NCBI GenBank assembly: GCA_025531455.1
Contig: JAMYHL010000009.1
Coordinates: 248,001-312,000 of the forward strand
Direction: 5' to 3'
Length of the DNA stretch: 64,000 bases
Source of the DNA: Apiotrichum sp. Y4204
Taxonomy: Eukaryota > Basidiomycota > Tremellomycetes > Trichosporonales > Trichosporonaceae
Shown here: positions 48,602-59,775 of the stretch, one piece after another
Layout: each line of letters opens with the position of its first letter
How positions within the stretch are numbered: position 1 is the stretch's first letter
The notes under the pieces: generated by a model
Told to the model about the DNA's origin: nothing
The model's input: the letters and a program-made list of their open reading frames with translations, nothing else
The model's database searches: none
Made by a program: the position numbers and the translations under genes

Positions 48602-50596
48602 ATGGGCTCTTCAGAATCCAAGCCCGTCGCCCTCACTCCTGCCTCGGTTCCAGAGATGAACGAGAAGCGCGCGATTCTCGACGACCAGCGCCGCCGCTTC
48701 ACCGGCGGCGCGTCGGACAAGCTCGACCTCGCCCAGGTCGCGCAGTGGGACAAATCGCTAAAGGCCGTGAGTACTGACATGGGAGGGAACGGGAGGTGAA
48801 GGACTTGGCTTACAACGTGCCTCCGAACTCGCCATTCACCTCCCATCCGATAAGAGTATCGAGTACCTGCTGACCCGCCAGGACGCGACATTTACCCTCG
48901 CACAGCTCGTGCTGCAGAACGCCGACCCATGGGCGTCGCTCAAGTCGCGCACCGCCGCGATCGCCGACGAGAAGGTGTTCAACCTCGACCTCCGGGGACC
49001 AGAAGACAAGGAGCGCAAGTACCCCGGCCCGGTCACGAACCAGGGCAGTTCGGGGCGCTGCTGGCTGTTTGCGACCTGTGAGTCCGTGTGTGCAGGGGAT
49101 GGGGGGTATTGGGTGGCAAGGGGATGATGGTGGCGGCGGCTAGCTGGAAGGGGCTGGCGCGTCCCTGTGCTAGTTGAGGACCTCGCAATCTTGTGATTCC
49201 GAAGGACACATGTTTTGGAATGTGTCACGCGGTACCACTACACACACTCACACGGGTCCCCGTAGACACGGGTCTTGCCGAAACAGCCGCATGGCTGATA
49301 AGGAGGTGATAAGGCTCAAGGCCTGCGGTGTGCACTGCAGATCACATCCCTATCAAGCTATTTCTTATCTATCACTCGACACGACTCCATACTGACATTT
49401 CTCCAGGCAACGTGCTCCGCTACAATGTCGTCGAGATGCTCAAGCTCGGCGACTTTGAGCTCTCGCAGGCATACCTCCACTTTTGGGACAAGCTCGAGAA
49501 GGCTAACTACTTCCTGGAGTGTGTACCGCATCCGTCCGTTTGCTAACTCGCGCAGGAACGTGCTCGAGCTGACAGACGAGCCGATCGAGGGCCGCCTCAT
49601 GTCGTTCCTGTCCCAGGCGCCCGTTAACGATGGTGGTCAGTGGGACATGGCGTACAACCTCTTGGAGAAGTACGGTATGGTCCCCAAGGCGATCTACCCC
49701 GAGTCGTTCACGTCTAGCGCCACCGCGCGCCTGAACTGGATCGTGACCGCCAAGCTGCGTGAGTACGCACTCGCTCTGCGGAAGGAGGCTGCGAGCGGCG
49801 CGTCGGTCGCCGACCTCCGTTCTCGCAAGAACGAGTTTGTCGCCGAGATCTACTCCACCATGTGCATCACCTACGGCACCCCGCCCCGCCCCGACGCCGA
49901 GTTCACGTGGGACTACTACGACAAGGACAAGAAGTTCCACTCGTACACCGGCACGCCGCTCGAGTTCTACGCCGCGTACGGACGCCGCAAGGGCATGGAC
50001 CCCCGCGAGGCGTTCTCCCTCATCAACGACCCCCGCAACGAGTACGAGAAGCTGTACTCTGTCAAGCGGCTCGGTAACGTCTGGGGCGCACCTGATGTCA
50101 AATGTAAGTGAACGGAAGAAGCAACACCCTAACATCAGACGTCAACGCCCCCATCGAGGTGCTCGAGGACGCGGTTATCGCCGGCATCAAGGCCAACACG
50201 CCGCTCTTCTACGGCTGCGACGTGGGCAAGTTTAGCGACCGTGCCAAGGGCATCATGGACACGGCGCTGTACGACATGTCGGCGGCGTACGGCTTTGGGT
50301 ACGGCATGAGCAAGGCGGAGCGCCTGCTGGTCGGCGAGTCCCAGATGACCCACGCCATGGTGATCACCGCGGTGCACGTCGGCCCTGACGGCCGCCCGGT
50401 GCGGTACAAGGTGGAGAACTCGTGGAGCGACACGGCGGGCGAAAAGGGCTGGTACATGATGTCTGCAGACTGGTTCCGCGAGTTTGTATACCAGATCGTC
50501 GTGCCGCGCTCCATTGTCGACAAGAAGTGGGTCAAGGTCCTGGACCAGGAGCCGACCTGGCTCGAGCCGTGGGACCCCATGGGTGCCCTTGCGTGA
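48602..50596 (+). CDS. BLH1: Bleomycin hydrolase, papain-like cysteine aminopeptidase C1B
   Basis: Cytosolic homohexameric cysteine peptidase that trims peptides and inactivates bleomycin and homocysteine thiolactone. Exons 48602-48766, 48855-49077, 49407-49518, 49556-50103 and 50139-50596 sum to 1506 nt and 501 aa. The catalytic triad is visible: Cys124 in [12 protein letters not shown], His421 in [12 protein letters not shown], and Asn443 in [15 protein letters not shown]. Other family segments include [20 protein letters not shown] and [19 protein letters not shown]. The C-terminal tail ends ...DPMGALA, close to the Ala-ending tail that self-processes and occupies the active site in this family. 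The N-terminus has about 30 extra residues with a glycine at position 2 (MGSSESK), which could allow N-myristoylation. Intron 2 is 329 nt, the others 35-88 nt. Confidence 0.95.
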
Positions 50597-50822
50597 GCAA
50601 ATAGAGAATATAGGAATATACATTGTGGCCATGAAAAAGATGCCAAGGACGAATGGACTGCAACCTTTTGTAAACACTGGTTCTCCGACACCCGCCCATC
50701 CATCAAGGGAAACAAAGGAGGCGCCACCTCGAGCTCCTTTTCCGCCACCATGTGCGCATAGTTTCTGGAAAGCTGGGAAGCAAATTAACAAAGGGAGCAG
50801 AAGGAGCGAAAACAAACCCATC

Positions 50823-50853
50823 TGACCACTGACAGCATCGAATTGCCGACCTT
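50823..50853 (-). pseudogene. tRNA-Ile 3'-half relic
   Basis: On the minus strand this fragment repeats the variable loop, T arm and acceptor 3' strand of the complete tRNA-Ile about 250 bp away, with roughly two mismatches in 31 bases (TTCGATG for TTCGATC, and A for G before it). The following T/G-rich flank is also similar. No matching 5' half or anticodon arm is found, so it cannot fold into a tRNA. Confidence 0.7.
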
Positions 50854-51077
50854 TATGCGCGCCCGGAAAAAACTCCATTTAGGCCGACGGAGTTCGGCCT
50901 GATCTCCGCGTTCCCTGAATGTGGCAGTCCCAACATCGAAATGAGAATGCCAGCCACAAGCGATACATCTGTGTTTCAGTTGTACAACCATCAAAATATA
51001 CATCATCAATGCATTTTCAGATGCTCATGGCCTCTGGGCATCAAGAACAAAGCAAGAGGAAGCCGAAACAAAAAGAT

Positions 51078-51170
51078 TGACCACTGACAGGATCGAACTG
51101 CCGACCTCCGCATGGACTGACACGCTGCTGCGTATTAGTACGATGCTCTAACCAGCTGAGCTAAGCGGCC
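51078..51170 (-). tRNA. tRNA-Ile (anticodon AAU), intron-containing
   Basis: Read on the minus strand, the 5' strand GGCCGCT pairs with AGTGGTC (with G-U pairs), then discriminator A at 51078. The D arm is AGCTCAGCTGGTTAGAGC. The anticodon loop is CTAATA with AAU in place. The T arm is GGCAG-TTCGATC-CTGTC. About 19 nt between the anticodon loop and its 3' stem (TGCGG) form the inferred intron, which contains CAGCAGCGTG. A T-rich stretch (CTTTTT) follows the 3' end as Pol III terminator. Confidence 0.85.
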
Positions 51171-51742
51171 TTGAATATTTTTCAGTATTCAACATTTGCC
51201 ACAACAGGGCCATATTGGGGCGAAATATGTCTTACGCATTTCTCGGTATTCCCATGCACTTGGCGCGTTCCGGCAGTAAGTGAAGAGGTTAGGTCAGTGA
51301 TTGGAAGTGTGTCACGAACCCAACTGTGTGATCAGTTCGCTCGGTTGACGATCTGCTAGTGAGCTCCCTGGAGGAGACGCCCGTATGGCGTTGCCCTACG
51401 ACGATTGTGACGGAGCGGCAGGTGGTGGCACAAAGCGTTAGAAGGGGTGACGGCGGAATAGCTATGCAATCAGTGTGCAGAAGACTAGCAGTGCATGCAG
51501 CAAGGTCGATGACGCCAAAGTGTGAGTTCACGGCGGCAGCGTCGTTACAATGGAACAGTCCCGCATTTTTCTCTCTTCGGCCTGCAACACCCACGAGAAT
51601 GAGATTCATGAGTGAGTTCAGCGTGAGGTCAGTGATATGCCGCGACCCCCTCATGACCCGCAACTCTGGTCCGTTCTCGAGCGCCACTGGACCCTCAGGA
51701 CTATCTGCACATGACTGCTATCCATCCCTTTCACCATCTACC

Positions 51743-53042
51743 TTATGCGGCCACGAGCTTGGTGATCAGCTTACCACGGTTCTCGCCGCGGAAGAGGCGC
51801 TGCCACACCTCGGGGACCTTTGCGAGCGGGGCCTCGACAACGCTCTCCGCATGCTCGGTCTTGATCTTGCCCTCCTTCACCCACTTGGCGAGCTCCTGGA
51901 CCGCGGCCGCCCACTTGGGCTGCATGTCGAGGACGAGGAAGCCTGGTGTCAGCGCGTGGACGGGGGTGGTTGTTTATGCAAAGGCGAGGTCAGAGGCGCA
52001 GTCGTGGGGAGACACATTCCGCTCAAACGCTCGTACGCCGAGTCTCCCTCATTTCCGCGCCCGCTCTGCCTGCCAGGCTTTGAGCCGCGGAATCTCACTC
52101 ACCCTCAATGTGGATGCGGTTCGAGATGACCTGGAAGATGTTGCTCATGTCAGGCTTGGCGCCCATGTATCCCGAGATCATGCCGCAGATACCAATCTTG
52201 CCGTGGCGCGAGACGAGGGTGAACATGGTGTTGAGGATGTCGCCGCCGACATTGTCAAAGTAACGGTCGGCAAACTGGCCGTCGAGCGCCTCCTTGATGC
52301 GCGCCTTGAGGTCGCCGCCAGCCTTGTAGTCGACGCACGCGTCCGCGCCGAGGTGCTTCACCACCCAGTCGCACTTCTCCTTGCCACCCGCGATACCAAC
52401 CACGCGCTTGGCGCCGACGACGTGCTTCGCCAACTGGATGGCGATGGAGCCAACGGCACTGCTTGTGAGAAGGAGTTTCACATCGAACCTCTGAATTCTT
52501 CACTTACCCAGCAGCGCCGGAGATGACAACGGTGTGCTCCTTCTGCAGCCTGAGGACCTCAAAGATACCCTGGTAGGCGGTCACGGCGACCATGCCGAGA
52601 ACCGAGAGGGATGCGGTGGGGAGGCCCGGGAGGTCGCTGTTGTCAGATCAACGCTTTGCCTGCTTTGCCCATCTACTTACACGGCGGGAGAAAGGACGTA
52701 GGACTCGGGGATGACGCCGACGTCGAACCAGCCAAAGCGGCCCATGACGCGGTTTCCCTTGGCGTACTTTGCCGACTTGGACTCGAGGACGACCGCGATG
52801 CCGCTCGCGCGCACAACCTCGCCCTGCTCGATGGGAGGCAGGTACGCGCGCTCGGGGTCGGCGCCCTTCTGCATCCACCCGCGCTGCGCCGGGTCGTTGG
52901 AAAAGTACTCCATCTTGACGAGCAGCTCGCCGTCCTTGAGCTCGGGGAGGGAGCGCTTCTCGAGGGCAAAGGTGTCAGGCTGGATCTCACCCGAGGGCGG
53001 GTTGGCGAGGATCCACGCGTTCTGGTCGGTCGGGTGGGACAT
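51743..53042 (-). CDS. MDR-family NADP-dependent alkenal/enone reductase (zinc-independent)
   Basis: Medium-chain reductase of the leukotriene B4 dehydrogenase / prostaglandin reductase / alkenal double-bond reductase type, acting on conjugated enones or aldehydes in the cytosol. Exons 52681-53042, 52508-52636, 52103-52458 and 51743-51942 sum to 1047 nt and 348 aa, the normal length. Landmarks: MEYFSNDPAQRGWM near the N-terminus, LGMVAVTAYQGIFEV before the nucleotide fold, VVISGAAGAVGSIAIQLAKH as the NADP-binding loop at about residues 157-176, GADACVDYKAG, DRYFDNVGGDILNTM, and the closing GENRGKLITKLV. The zinc ligands of classical alcohol dehydrogenases are absent. The start at 53042 is the first ATG consistent with the conserved beginning. 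It lies head-to-tail with the beta-lactamase-fold gene, 609 bp upstream. Confidence 0.93.
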
Positions 53043-53651
53043 GGTGGATGTTGGTTGGTAGTGATTAGGGATGGAAGTGAGGTGGATAGAGCGGGAGGGA
53101 GAAAGTGAGAAAGAGCCCAGAAGGCCGGGTTTTGTTGCTTTCCCACCCAATAATCCCTCGCCCCACTCTGGCCAAGGATTGCATCACAACTACTGGCAAC
53201 ATGACAACAACACCCATGGAATCGTTTGGAACACGCTTACCAACAGACTTGGCGGCCATGTCCGATCACATCGCTTATCGTCGGCCCCGGCAAGATAAAG
53301 TGGAGAAGTGGAGTTGTCGGCACATGATCCACATGCCAAGTTACCTCGCTTCCTTCATCTCCTCGTCCTCATATCCTCAGGCTGGTTGGTGGTGAGCTCG
53401 CATCGACGAGCGACGCCCTCGTGGCGCCTTTACAGCTGTACTGCTTATCAAGAACAGTCCGGAAAGGCCGGAACATTGCTACAGTTGCCCTGCCAGGCTG
53501 CGGCTGACGTCATCGCCGACGGCGACGGCAACACAAATAAACTGCATCCAGGTAATCCCAGTTTCGGTTACAACATCGAGCGTCTTGGCCGTTACAAGCA
53601 GAGTACAGCACTTCAGACACTGTCCGGGCGCGGCCCGTGGCGGACCCCGAA
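53043..53651. other. Intergenic region between the reductase and the beta-lactamase-fold gene
   Basis: 609 bp serving as promoter of the reductase and 3' region of the next gene on the same strand. The first 60 bases above 53042 are pyrimidine-rich on the coding strand. No other gene is visible. Confidence 0.6.
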
Positions 53652-55103
53652 TTAGGCCAGCACGTCGTAGAGCTTGCGCTCGTACTGGTTGTAGACGTCG
53701 AGGAACTCCTCGCGGTATGTGAGGCTGCTGACGACGCCGGGGTTGACGATCTGCGTGCCGCAGAAGCCCTGCGTGTGAGTGTGCGTGGGAGGAAACAAAC
53801 ATGATGCAGACATGCTGAATGAGAGAATCTCTAAGATGAAACCACACTCTGGGAGGCAACTCACAGCAACGCCCGTTGTCGGGTCGATCCAGTAGTACGT
53901 CTTCGCGGCGCCGAGCCACGACCCGGTGCCCTTCTTGCGTCCGAAGCGCGAGTCGGCGGTGGTGACCGAGAAACCGACCGACTGCGCAAAGCTCTCGTTT
54001 TGAATCTGCTCCGGGTCGCTGTATCCCAGGATGCCCATCATGAACGTCAGGTCGGCGTGGCACGTGTTGCCCTCGCCGCGGGGCGGGAGCGCGTCCTCGA
54101 ACAGGAGATCGAACGACTTCTTCGAGATGATGGGCGAGCCCTGCGCCGAGCCGCCAGCAAGCACGCCCTGCAAGAAACGGAGATAGTCCTTGGCGGTGCC
54201 GACGAGACCGGCGCCGCCCGACTGCTGCTTGATGTCCGTGCTCTGCGCCCGGCACCCAGCCGACGGGATCAGCTTGTCCGTCTGCAGGTCGCGTCCAGAC
54301 ATGGCCTGCATGTTGGCCTCCTCTTCGGGCGTGACGAGGAACGAGATCGTCTGAATACCCAACGGCCCAAAGATGTTCTTCTTAAAGTACTCGTCGAGGG
54401 TCATGCCCGTCGCGCGCTCGAGGATGATGCCCGCCCAGTCAGTTGCAAATGAGTACAGGTACTTTGTCCCCGGGTCGAAGAGGAGCGGGATCTCGAAGCC
54501 CTTGACGCCGGCGTCGTTCGTCCACACGCCCGGCGCGCCTGTTGTCTTGATCCACTGCGCGATTGCTGGCGAGATAAAGTCGTACCCAAGCCCAGAGGTG
54601 TGTGTGAGCAGGTGCCGCAGTGTGATCGGGTTCTTGCGCTCAGTGTACTGCGGGGCGCCGCCCTCGTCGAATCCGGTCAGGATCGGGAGCTTGAGGAGTT
54701 CCGGGGCGTATTTCTCCACCTGCGCCGCGTCGTCCAGCGCCAGCACGCCCTTCTCCATCTGCTGCAGGATCGCGATCACGACCACGAGCTTGGTCATCGA
54801 GTACAGCTGGATCACTGTTGTCAGCAGGGAGAAATGAGGCTGAGCATGAGGTTTGCAGAACGTGTGAGAGGCAACTGCGCGATTGTGACCTGTCTACTCA
54901 CAGGTGTCCTCGGTGACCTTGCCCTCCTCGGGCTTGAAGAAGTCCTTGTCACCCGCGCAGTTAAAGTACAGCGGCCCGTCGACGGTCGTCGCGCCCCAGT
55001 ACATCGCCGGGAGGTAGTGCTTGTCGTCGACGGACTTGAGGAGCGCGTCGAGCTGCGCTTTGCCGTCAGGGACGAGCTTGGGGACGTTCGTGACGTTTGG
55101 CAT
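53652..55103 (-). CDS. Beta-lactamase-fold serine hydrolase (class C / transesterase-like)
   Basis: Member of the serine beta-lactamase-related family, which in fungi usually means esterases, transesterases or D-aminopeptidase-like enzymes rather than antibiotic resistance. Exons 54902-55103, 53865-54814 and 53652-53768 sum to 1269 nt and 422 aa. The nucleophile motif SxxK is Ser73-Met-Thr-Lys76 in LYSMTKLVVVIAILQQMEKG. It is followed by the conserved ITLRHLLTHTSGLGYDF and by YSFATDWAGIILERATGM, where Tyr is the likely second catalytic residue. Toward the end come GTGSWLGAAKTYYWIDPTTGVA and GFCGTQIVNPGV. Intron 2 (53769-53864) is 96 nt and open in frame, so it could be mistaken for coding; splicing restores the usual PTTGVAGFCGTQ. 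No signal peptide is seen. The substrate is unknown. Confidence 0.9.
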
Positions 55104-55953
55104 CTTGGCTCTGGGGTGTGTGTGTGTGTGTGTAGATATGGAATGGGGATGACGAGATTGACAGGGACGAGTAATATACAACATCGACATTCCATGGCCA
55201 TCTCGACCATCTCCCGGCTCGCTTCCGGTAACGCTGCCGTCGCCGGTGGAACCGGTGGTGGGCTGCAAGTGCCGTGTGATGAGATTCACGCGACAGCACG
55301 TGACGCTCCGTCGGAAGTTGGCAACGCCGAACGCCGTTGGCCCCGGTCATGTCCGTTGGCCCGCAGTGGTTGTTGGCGCGCAGTGGTTTCAGCGCGTCAG
55401 CGATTCTTATCAATCATGAGACGCGGCATGCATTGTTACTGGCTTTGTTGGGCAGGTTGCATCGAGGGATGAATAAGACTTGATAACATGCATAAAAGCA
55501 CGTTGCTGTTGTTGTTCTCCAGGCCGTCATGATGACTGACGGCACTGGATCGCTGGGGTTTCAGGATCTTGTCGACGAGAAGCATGTTTGACGTTTCGAC
55601 GCGTCGTGAATCCAGTCGCTCACAACTCATTGATAAATTATGAGCTTACAGTCATCATTGCTCGGCATCTCATTTCCCTCCATTCTCACGTACTCACGTA
55701 GATTGTCCTCCAAACATGCTCTTTCCTCTCCACTCCTCCCACTCTTTTGGAATCACGTTGAACTTCGTCCCGCCTATCCCCCGCATGTTTCCAAACGCGT
55801 GGTGCCACGACCTCCCTGACTGACATTGCCCAACCCGGCTCGATCCCAACCTTACTGACCAACCTCGCGCCGGGAACACCTCCCGCGATCCGCAATGTAG
55901 ACGCAATACACGTTGATGTTACTCCTCTCTTCCACTCATCTCTCACCCGTAGC
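55104..55953. other. Divergent intergenic region upstream of the hydrolase and the Pro-rich gene
   Basis: 850 bp between divergent starts. A GT dinucleotide run (about 55118-55132) lies just above the hydrolase ATG. AT-richer DNA at 55460-55690 and a pyrimidine-rich stretch near 55715-55745 may belong to the promoter or leader of the plus-strand gene. No gene is visible. Confidence 0.55.
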
Positions 55954-58703
55954 ATGCCCCGGACGCACAGCGTAACGATACGCAGCGGCACCCGGCGCCG
56001 CCCGCGCCATAAACCCCCCGCCCGGCGCGCCGTACTCCGCAGCGGATCCCGTACATTGACAATCACGGTCTCCGGCGCGCGTCCGGGAGACCACTTCGCC
56101 GTCGTGAGCGCACCGCACCTCAGTCATAGCGGGATACTCACCGTTGCTGACGCTAGCGCCGCGCCGACCGCCGGCCACCCGCGCGCCTCCGCCGAGCCCG
56201 CCGAGACCCCCGCCGCTCAATCCCCTTCCTACCCCGGCGCGCTTCTCCCAGCCCACCATCTCGTCCCTCGCAAAGGTCCGCACGCCCTCGACGCCAACTC
56301 CGACCCCGCGCGGGCGGGTCCAGCCCTCACCAGCCGCATCCGGCTTCCAGGCCTCATCTCCGTTCCCCAGGAGGTGTAGTTGTGGCCTGGAACGAACACT
56401 GCGTGCCTCCGATCGCCAATCAGAGGCTGGATCGTCTGTTGCTGCTTCGTCGAGCTCTGTTGCGTCTTCGGTCGCCGCCTCGTCTTGCTCCGTTGCGGCC
56501 ACGAGCTCGGCCTTCTCTTCCCACTCAGCCGACAGCTCAAACTCCTCAGCGTCAGCGTCAGCCCCCGCCTCGGGCTCTACGCATCTCAACGCCAGGGTAG
56601 TCGCAACCACGAAGGCCAAGCTGGAGCCTCTCGCACACCTGCCGCGAAGCAAGCGAAGTACGGACACTGGCGCCGCGCAGGAGAACGGGACGAACGGGGC
56701 GATCGTACCCTCGGGCCCTCCGAACTGCGCCTCGCCAATCCCCACGGCCCTTGCTGGACAAGCAACAGCGAGCCCGCCCCCTAGCCCTCCGCGCAGGTCA
56801 TTGGCGACATCCCGCCCCACCTCGCCCGCAGCGGCGGAGAGTCCTTCCCCGCACTCACCCCCGCAGCTCGATTTGGGGCAACCCCGCTCGCGACTCCCGG
56901 CGCGGTGGCCGACCCCTCTGTGCTTCAGAGAGCAGGGCTTTCCGCCCACGCTGCCGCTTTGCGCCCCGCCAGAGAGGGTTGTGCGCTGGGAAGACGAGGG
57001 CACGCCCGTTGTGCGCCCGGAGCAGGAGGGTACGAGAGACAAGCCAATTGGATCGACAGCGGTGTCGGAAGTGACGAGCTTGCAAGAACTAAAGGGCGTG
57101 GACGATGACCAGTCGGGAGGACAAGTCGTGCCAGTCGTAGAGCCAGCCGTACCGAGTCCTCTGACTTCTGACTCCGGACCACCGGACACGAACGTGCTCA
57201 CGAGTGAGGAGAGCGCAGCTGAGATCATTGCTGCAACAATTTCGTCCCCCAACGCTCTACCGGCTACGGATCGCGGTTTGGATACCAACCCGGACCCCGA
57301 CCCCGACCTTGACCCCGATCCAGATCCCGCTCCTCCCATCGCAACACAGGTCTCTCGCGTAGCGAGGATCAGGACCCCGCCGTCCTGTGAGCTTCAAGGA
57401 GAGACCGCGAGCGTGGCGCCGAGCGGAGAGGTGGGAACGCCTGAGTGCCGAGACCATACGCCGCACCTCACGCCTCGGCGGCGGCGGTACAGTTTCCTCG
57501 CGCCGCTCACCGCAGGGCCGAGGCCGAGCGAGGAGCCGATATTCGTGCTTGGTACTGTCCCGCGCAACATCGCCAAAACTGCACAGAAGGCGATCGCAAA
57601 GACGGCGCATCCGCCAGAACCAGACATTCCAAGCCCATCGGATCGTCCGGGCCCGCCACTGGGAACCACTGAGACGAAGTCCGACGTTCCGTCCCAGCCC
57701 CCTGGCATTGCTGCTGAGAAACTCTCCCAGCGTGCTTCTACCCCAGCTTCCCCCTCCAGCTCTCGAGATTCGGCCCCCGTCCAGCTTGAGTTCGAGATCC
57801 CGCAGGATTGTCCAGGTGCGTGGCGGTTCGGTACGGACGAGGTGTGGCCGCGCTTCCCGTGGCCGCGCCTACGCCCCATAGCGCAGTTGAGGAGGACGAA
57901 GCCTGCGCCGCCTCCCGAGTCTGAGTCCGATCCATGTCCTCCACAACAAGCACAACCGGTTCCAGAGCTGCTGCCGGATCCGCCAGAAGGTTCAAATTCG
58001 TCGTCACTGAGCACTTTGCGATGGCTGGACTGGCTATGGCGCCGCGACGCACCTCCGCCAGAGCACGAGAGGTCCGCCCCGTCTCATTACCCGATTCTTG
58101 GGCCGATTCCGATTGAGCGGGCGTATACTCCCCCGATACCGCGCCCGGCGCCGCGTGTGTTACATCACAGGCCGCCGACGCCGACGCCGAGAACAAAGCC
58201 AAAACCGGAGTCGCAGCCCAAGCCCAAACCTGCGCCCCCAAAGTCCCAGTTCATTACGGATACACATAGCTCGCGCAAGCGCACGCGTCCAGCACATGTA
58301 AGCTTTTCCAGCGGCGGCGCTCACACGCAGTGGAATGACGGCGAGCGCGCGGCCAAGCGGCGCCGGCTGGCGAAACGCCGTCCCGAGAGGGAAAAACGCG
58401 GACGCCGGCGCTGTGCGGAGCAGGGTCCACATGGTGGGAAAATGTCGCCTGGCGACAAACGTAGAAGGGTGAGTGCAGTGAGCTCATCTCCCCCACGTGA
58501 TGCGATTCATCCTCAACCCTGGACCCCTGGTTCCTGACGCTGTGCAGAGGAAGTCGAAGGCAAAGGTAAAGTCGAGAAAAGTGGCTGCAGTGGATGCGAA
58601 ACGGCGTGCCAAGCAGACTGCGAAACGGACTGCGCAGCCAGGAGAGAGCAGGTTGGAGCGGAGTGGGTTGGACCGCGATGGCAGGAAGAAGAGGACAGCT
58701 TAG
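55954..58703 (+). CDS. Long disordered Pro-rich protein with Lys/Arg-rich C-terminus; 5' end unresolved
   Basis: An open frame with no internal stop runs from about 56108 to a donor at 58469. A 79-nt intron (58469-58547) joins it to a last exon, 58548-58703, that continues RKSKAKVKSRK... to TAG. The protein is about 840 aa and mostly disordered: Pro/Ser-rich first, then a DPDPDPDLDPDPDP run, then conserved-looking islands (RRYSFLAPLTAGPRPSEEPI, VPRNIAKTAQKAIAKTA, EFEIPQDCPGAWRFGTDEVW, TLRWLDWLWRRDAPPPEHE). The end is strongly basic (KRRRLAKRRPEREKRGRRR), suggesting a nuclear protein. The long frame has no ATG before its last few residues, so an upstream spliced exon is required. The ATG at 55954 (MPRTHSVTIRSGTRRRPRHK) is the best candidate, with a phase-1 intron from about 56051 or 56081 to 56129 or 56156. 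I do not recognise the family. Confidence 0.5.
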
Positions 58704-59775
58704 GACACACGTCTTTGTAGGCAGGGAGAGGGAGTATGCAATCCCACTACGTCGGTGTACAAATCGGTGAGCTCCACGCCTACGTCCACTGTATGTACTG
58801 TACCATTGCTGTTGCGCATCATGGGTCGACATTGATGGTGTCCGAGGGAATATTATGGCCGCATTGCGGCTTGCAACAATGCAGTGTTGCGTGGATTGTC
58901 GTCCAGCCATTACATCGAAGAGCTATTCAATGGCACCCAGCGTGTATGGGTAAGACAACAACTACCATCGAGAGATACATAGGCACCCCAGGCACCGCTT
59001 CGGAGCGGAGATGAGCTGGCCGCGTGGGGAAAGGCCCAAAAATACCCCGTGAACCCGGTGAACATTGAATGAACGACAGCCGCCGGCGTGGGTGGCGGCT
59101 CCGTGTGGATCAGTGGATCAGTGAATCAGAGTGTAAAGAGACGAATAGTAGTGAGCGTCGAGCGCAGACCCCTCGCTCGACTGGCAACCCACGACCCTCG
59201 ATTTGATTTGATTTGATTTTTTATGCTCTCCTCACCGTCCGCCGCGCAGCTCGGCGTAAAGTGGGTTTGCCCATCAGGATCTCAGGGGCCGCAGAAACTC
59301 TCGGCGACATTCTGATACACGCGATTCATTTATTGGACGCAGCCGGTGCACCCGTGCCGCTGGCACACCCAACAGAGTGGTACATGGTACAGCCCATGTA
59401 AGCCCGTTGCTGTCGCCCAATTTAGTGCCATTCCGGAACGAGGACAACAACAACGGCATCGAGGTGCGTAAGAGGCCGCCCGCACAGCCCCCGCCGGGCC
59501 CACTGGAACTACATCGGAAACTTGTCGGTGCTGCGTGCATGGGGTTCCTGGTCGTGCATGGGTTCCTTCTGTACCTCCCGACCCGTCGTCCTCAGTGTCG
59601 CCATCGCAGCTATCGCCATCTCATCGTCTCATCATCTCCGCCATCGCCATCCTCTTCGTCTTCTTTGCTTGTTTTTGTTAGAAGCGACCCTGAAAATTTC
59701 ACTCGCCCCGTCTCTACTCTACACAAACACACAAACACCTTGATTCATCCTCCACACATCCCACCACCACGATCT
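58704..59775. other. Intergenic region upstream of the GT32 gene
   Basis: About 1.1 kb. A GATTT repeat (four units) lies at 59199-59219. The 150 bp before 59776 are pyrimidine- and CA-rich, typical of a fungal leader. The frame upstream of the chosen ATG stays open to 59377 but reads as low-complexity Ser/Pro. Confidence 0.55.
59199..59219. repeat. Tandem pentamer GATTT, four copies
   Basis: Four adjacent copies ending in a T-run, in intergenic DNA about 560 bp upstream of the GT32 start codon. Confidence 0.85.

Larger units (their letters stand above)
50597..51742. other. Intergenic region with tRNA-Ile and a tRNA relic
   Basis: About 1.1 kb between bleomycin hydrolase and the convergent reductase. 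It contains tRNA-Ile at 51078-51170 and a related 3'-half fragment at 50823-50853. The stretch from 51180 to 51740 has no supportable gene. Confidence 0.65.

Noticed and set aside
53769..53864. In-frame coding reading of the beta-lactamase-fold intron 2
   Set aside because: Length is a multiple of three so it stays open, but GTGAGT and CAG borders and restoration of the PTTGVAGFCGTQ phrase show it is an intron.
55936..57339. Minus-strand open frame of 467 codons opposite the Pro-rich gene
   Set aside because: It reads as Gly/Ser/Arg/Ala-rich shadow sequence of the plus-strand Pro codons, has no splice partners, and the plus frame continues across a proper intron into a basic last exon.
59377..59775. 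Upstream in-frame start for the GT32 protein
   Set aside because: It would place the membrane anchor about 150 residues in, after Ser/Pro-rich sequence that looks like a leader; the ATG at 59776 gives the normal type II topology.
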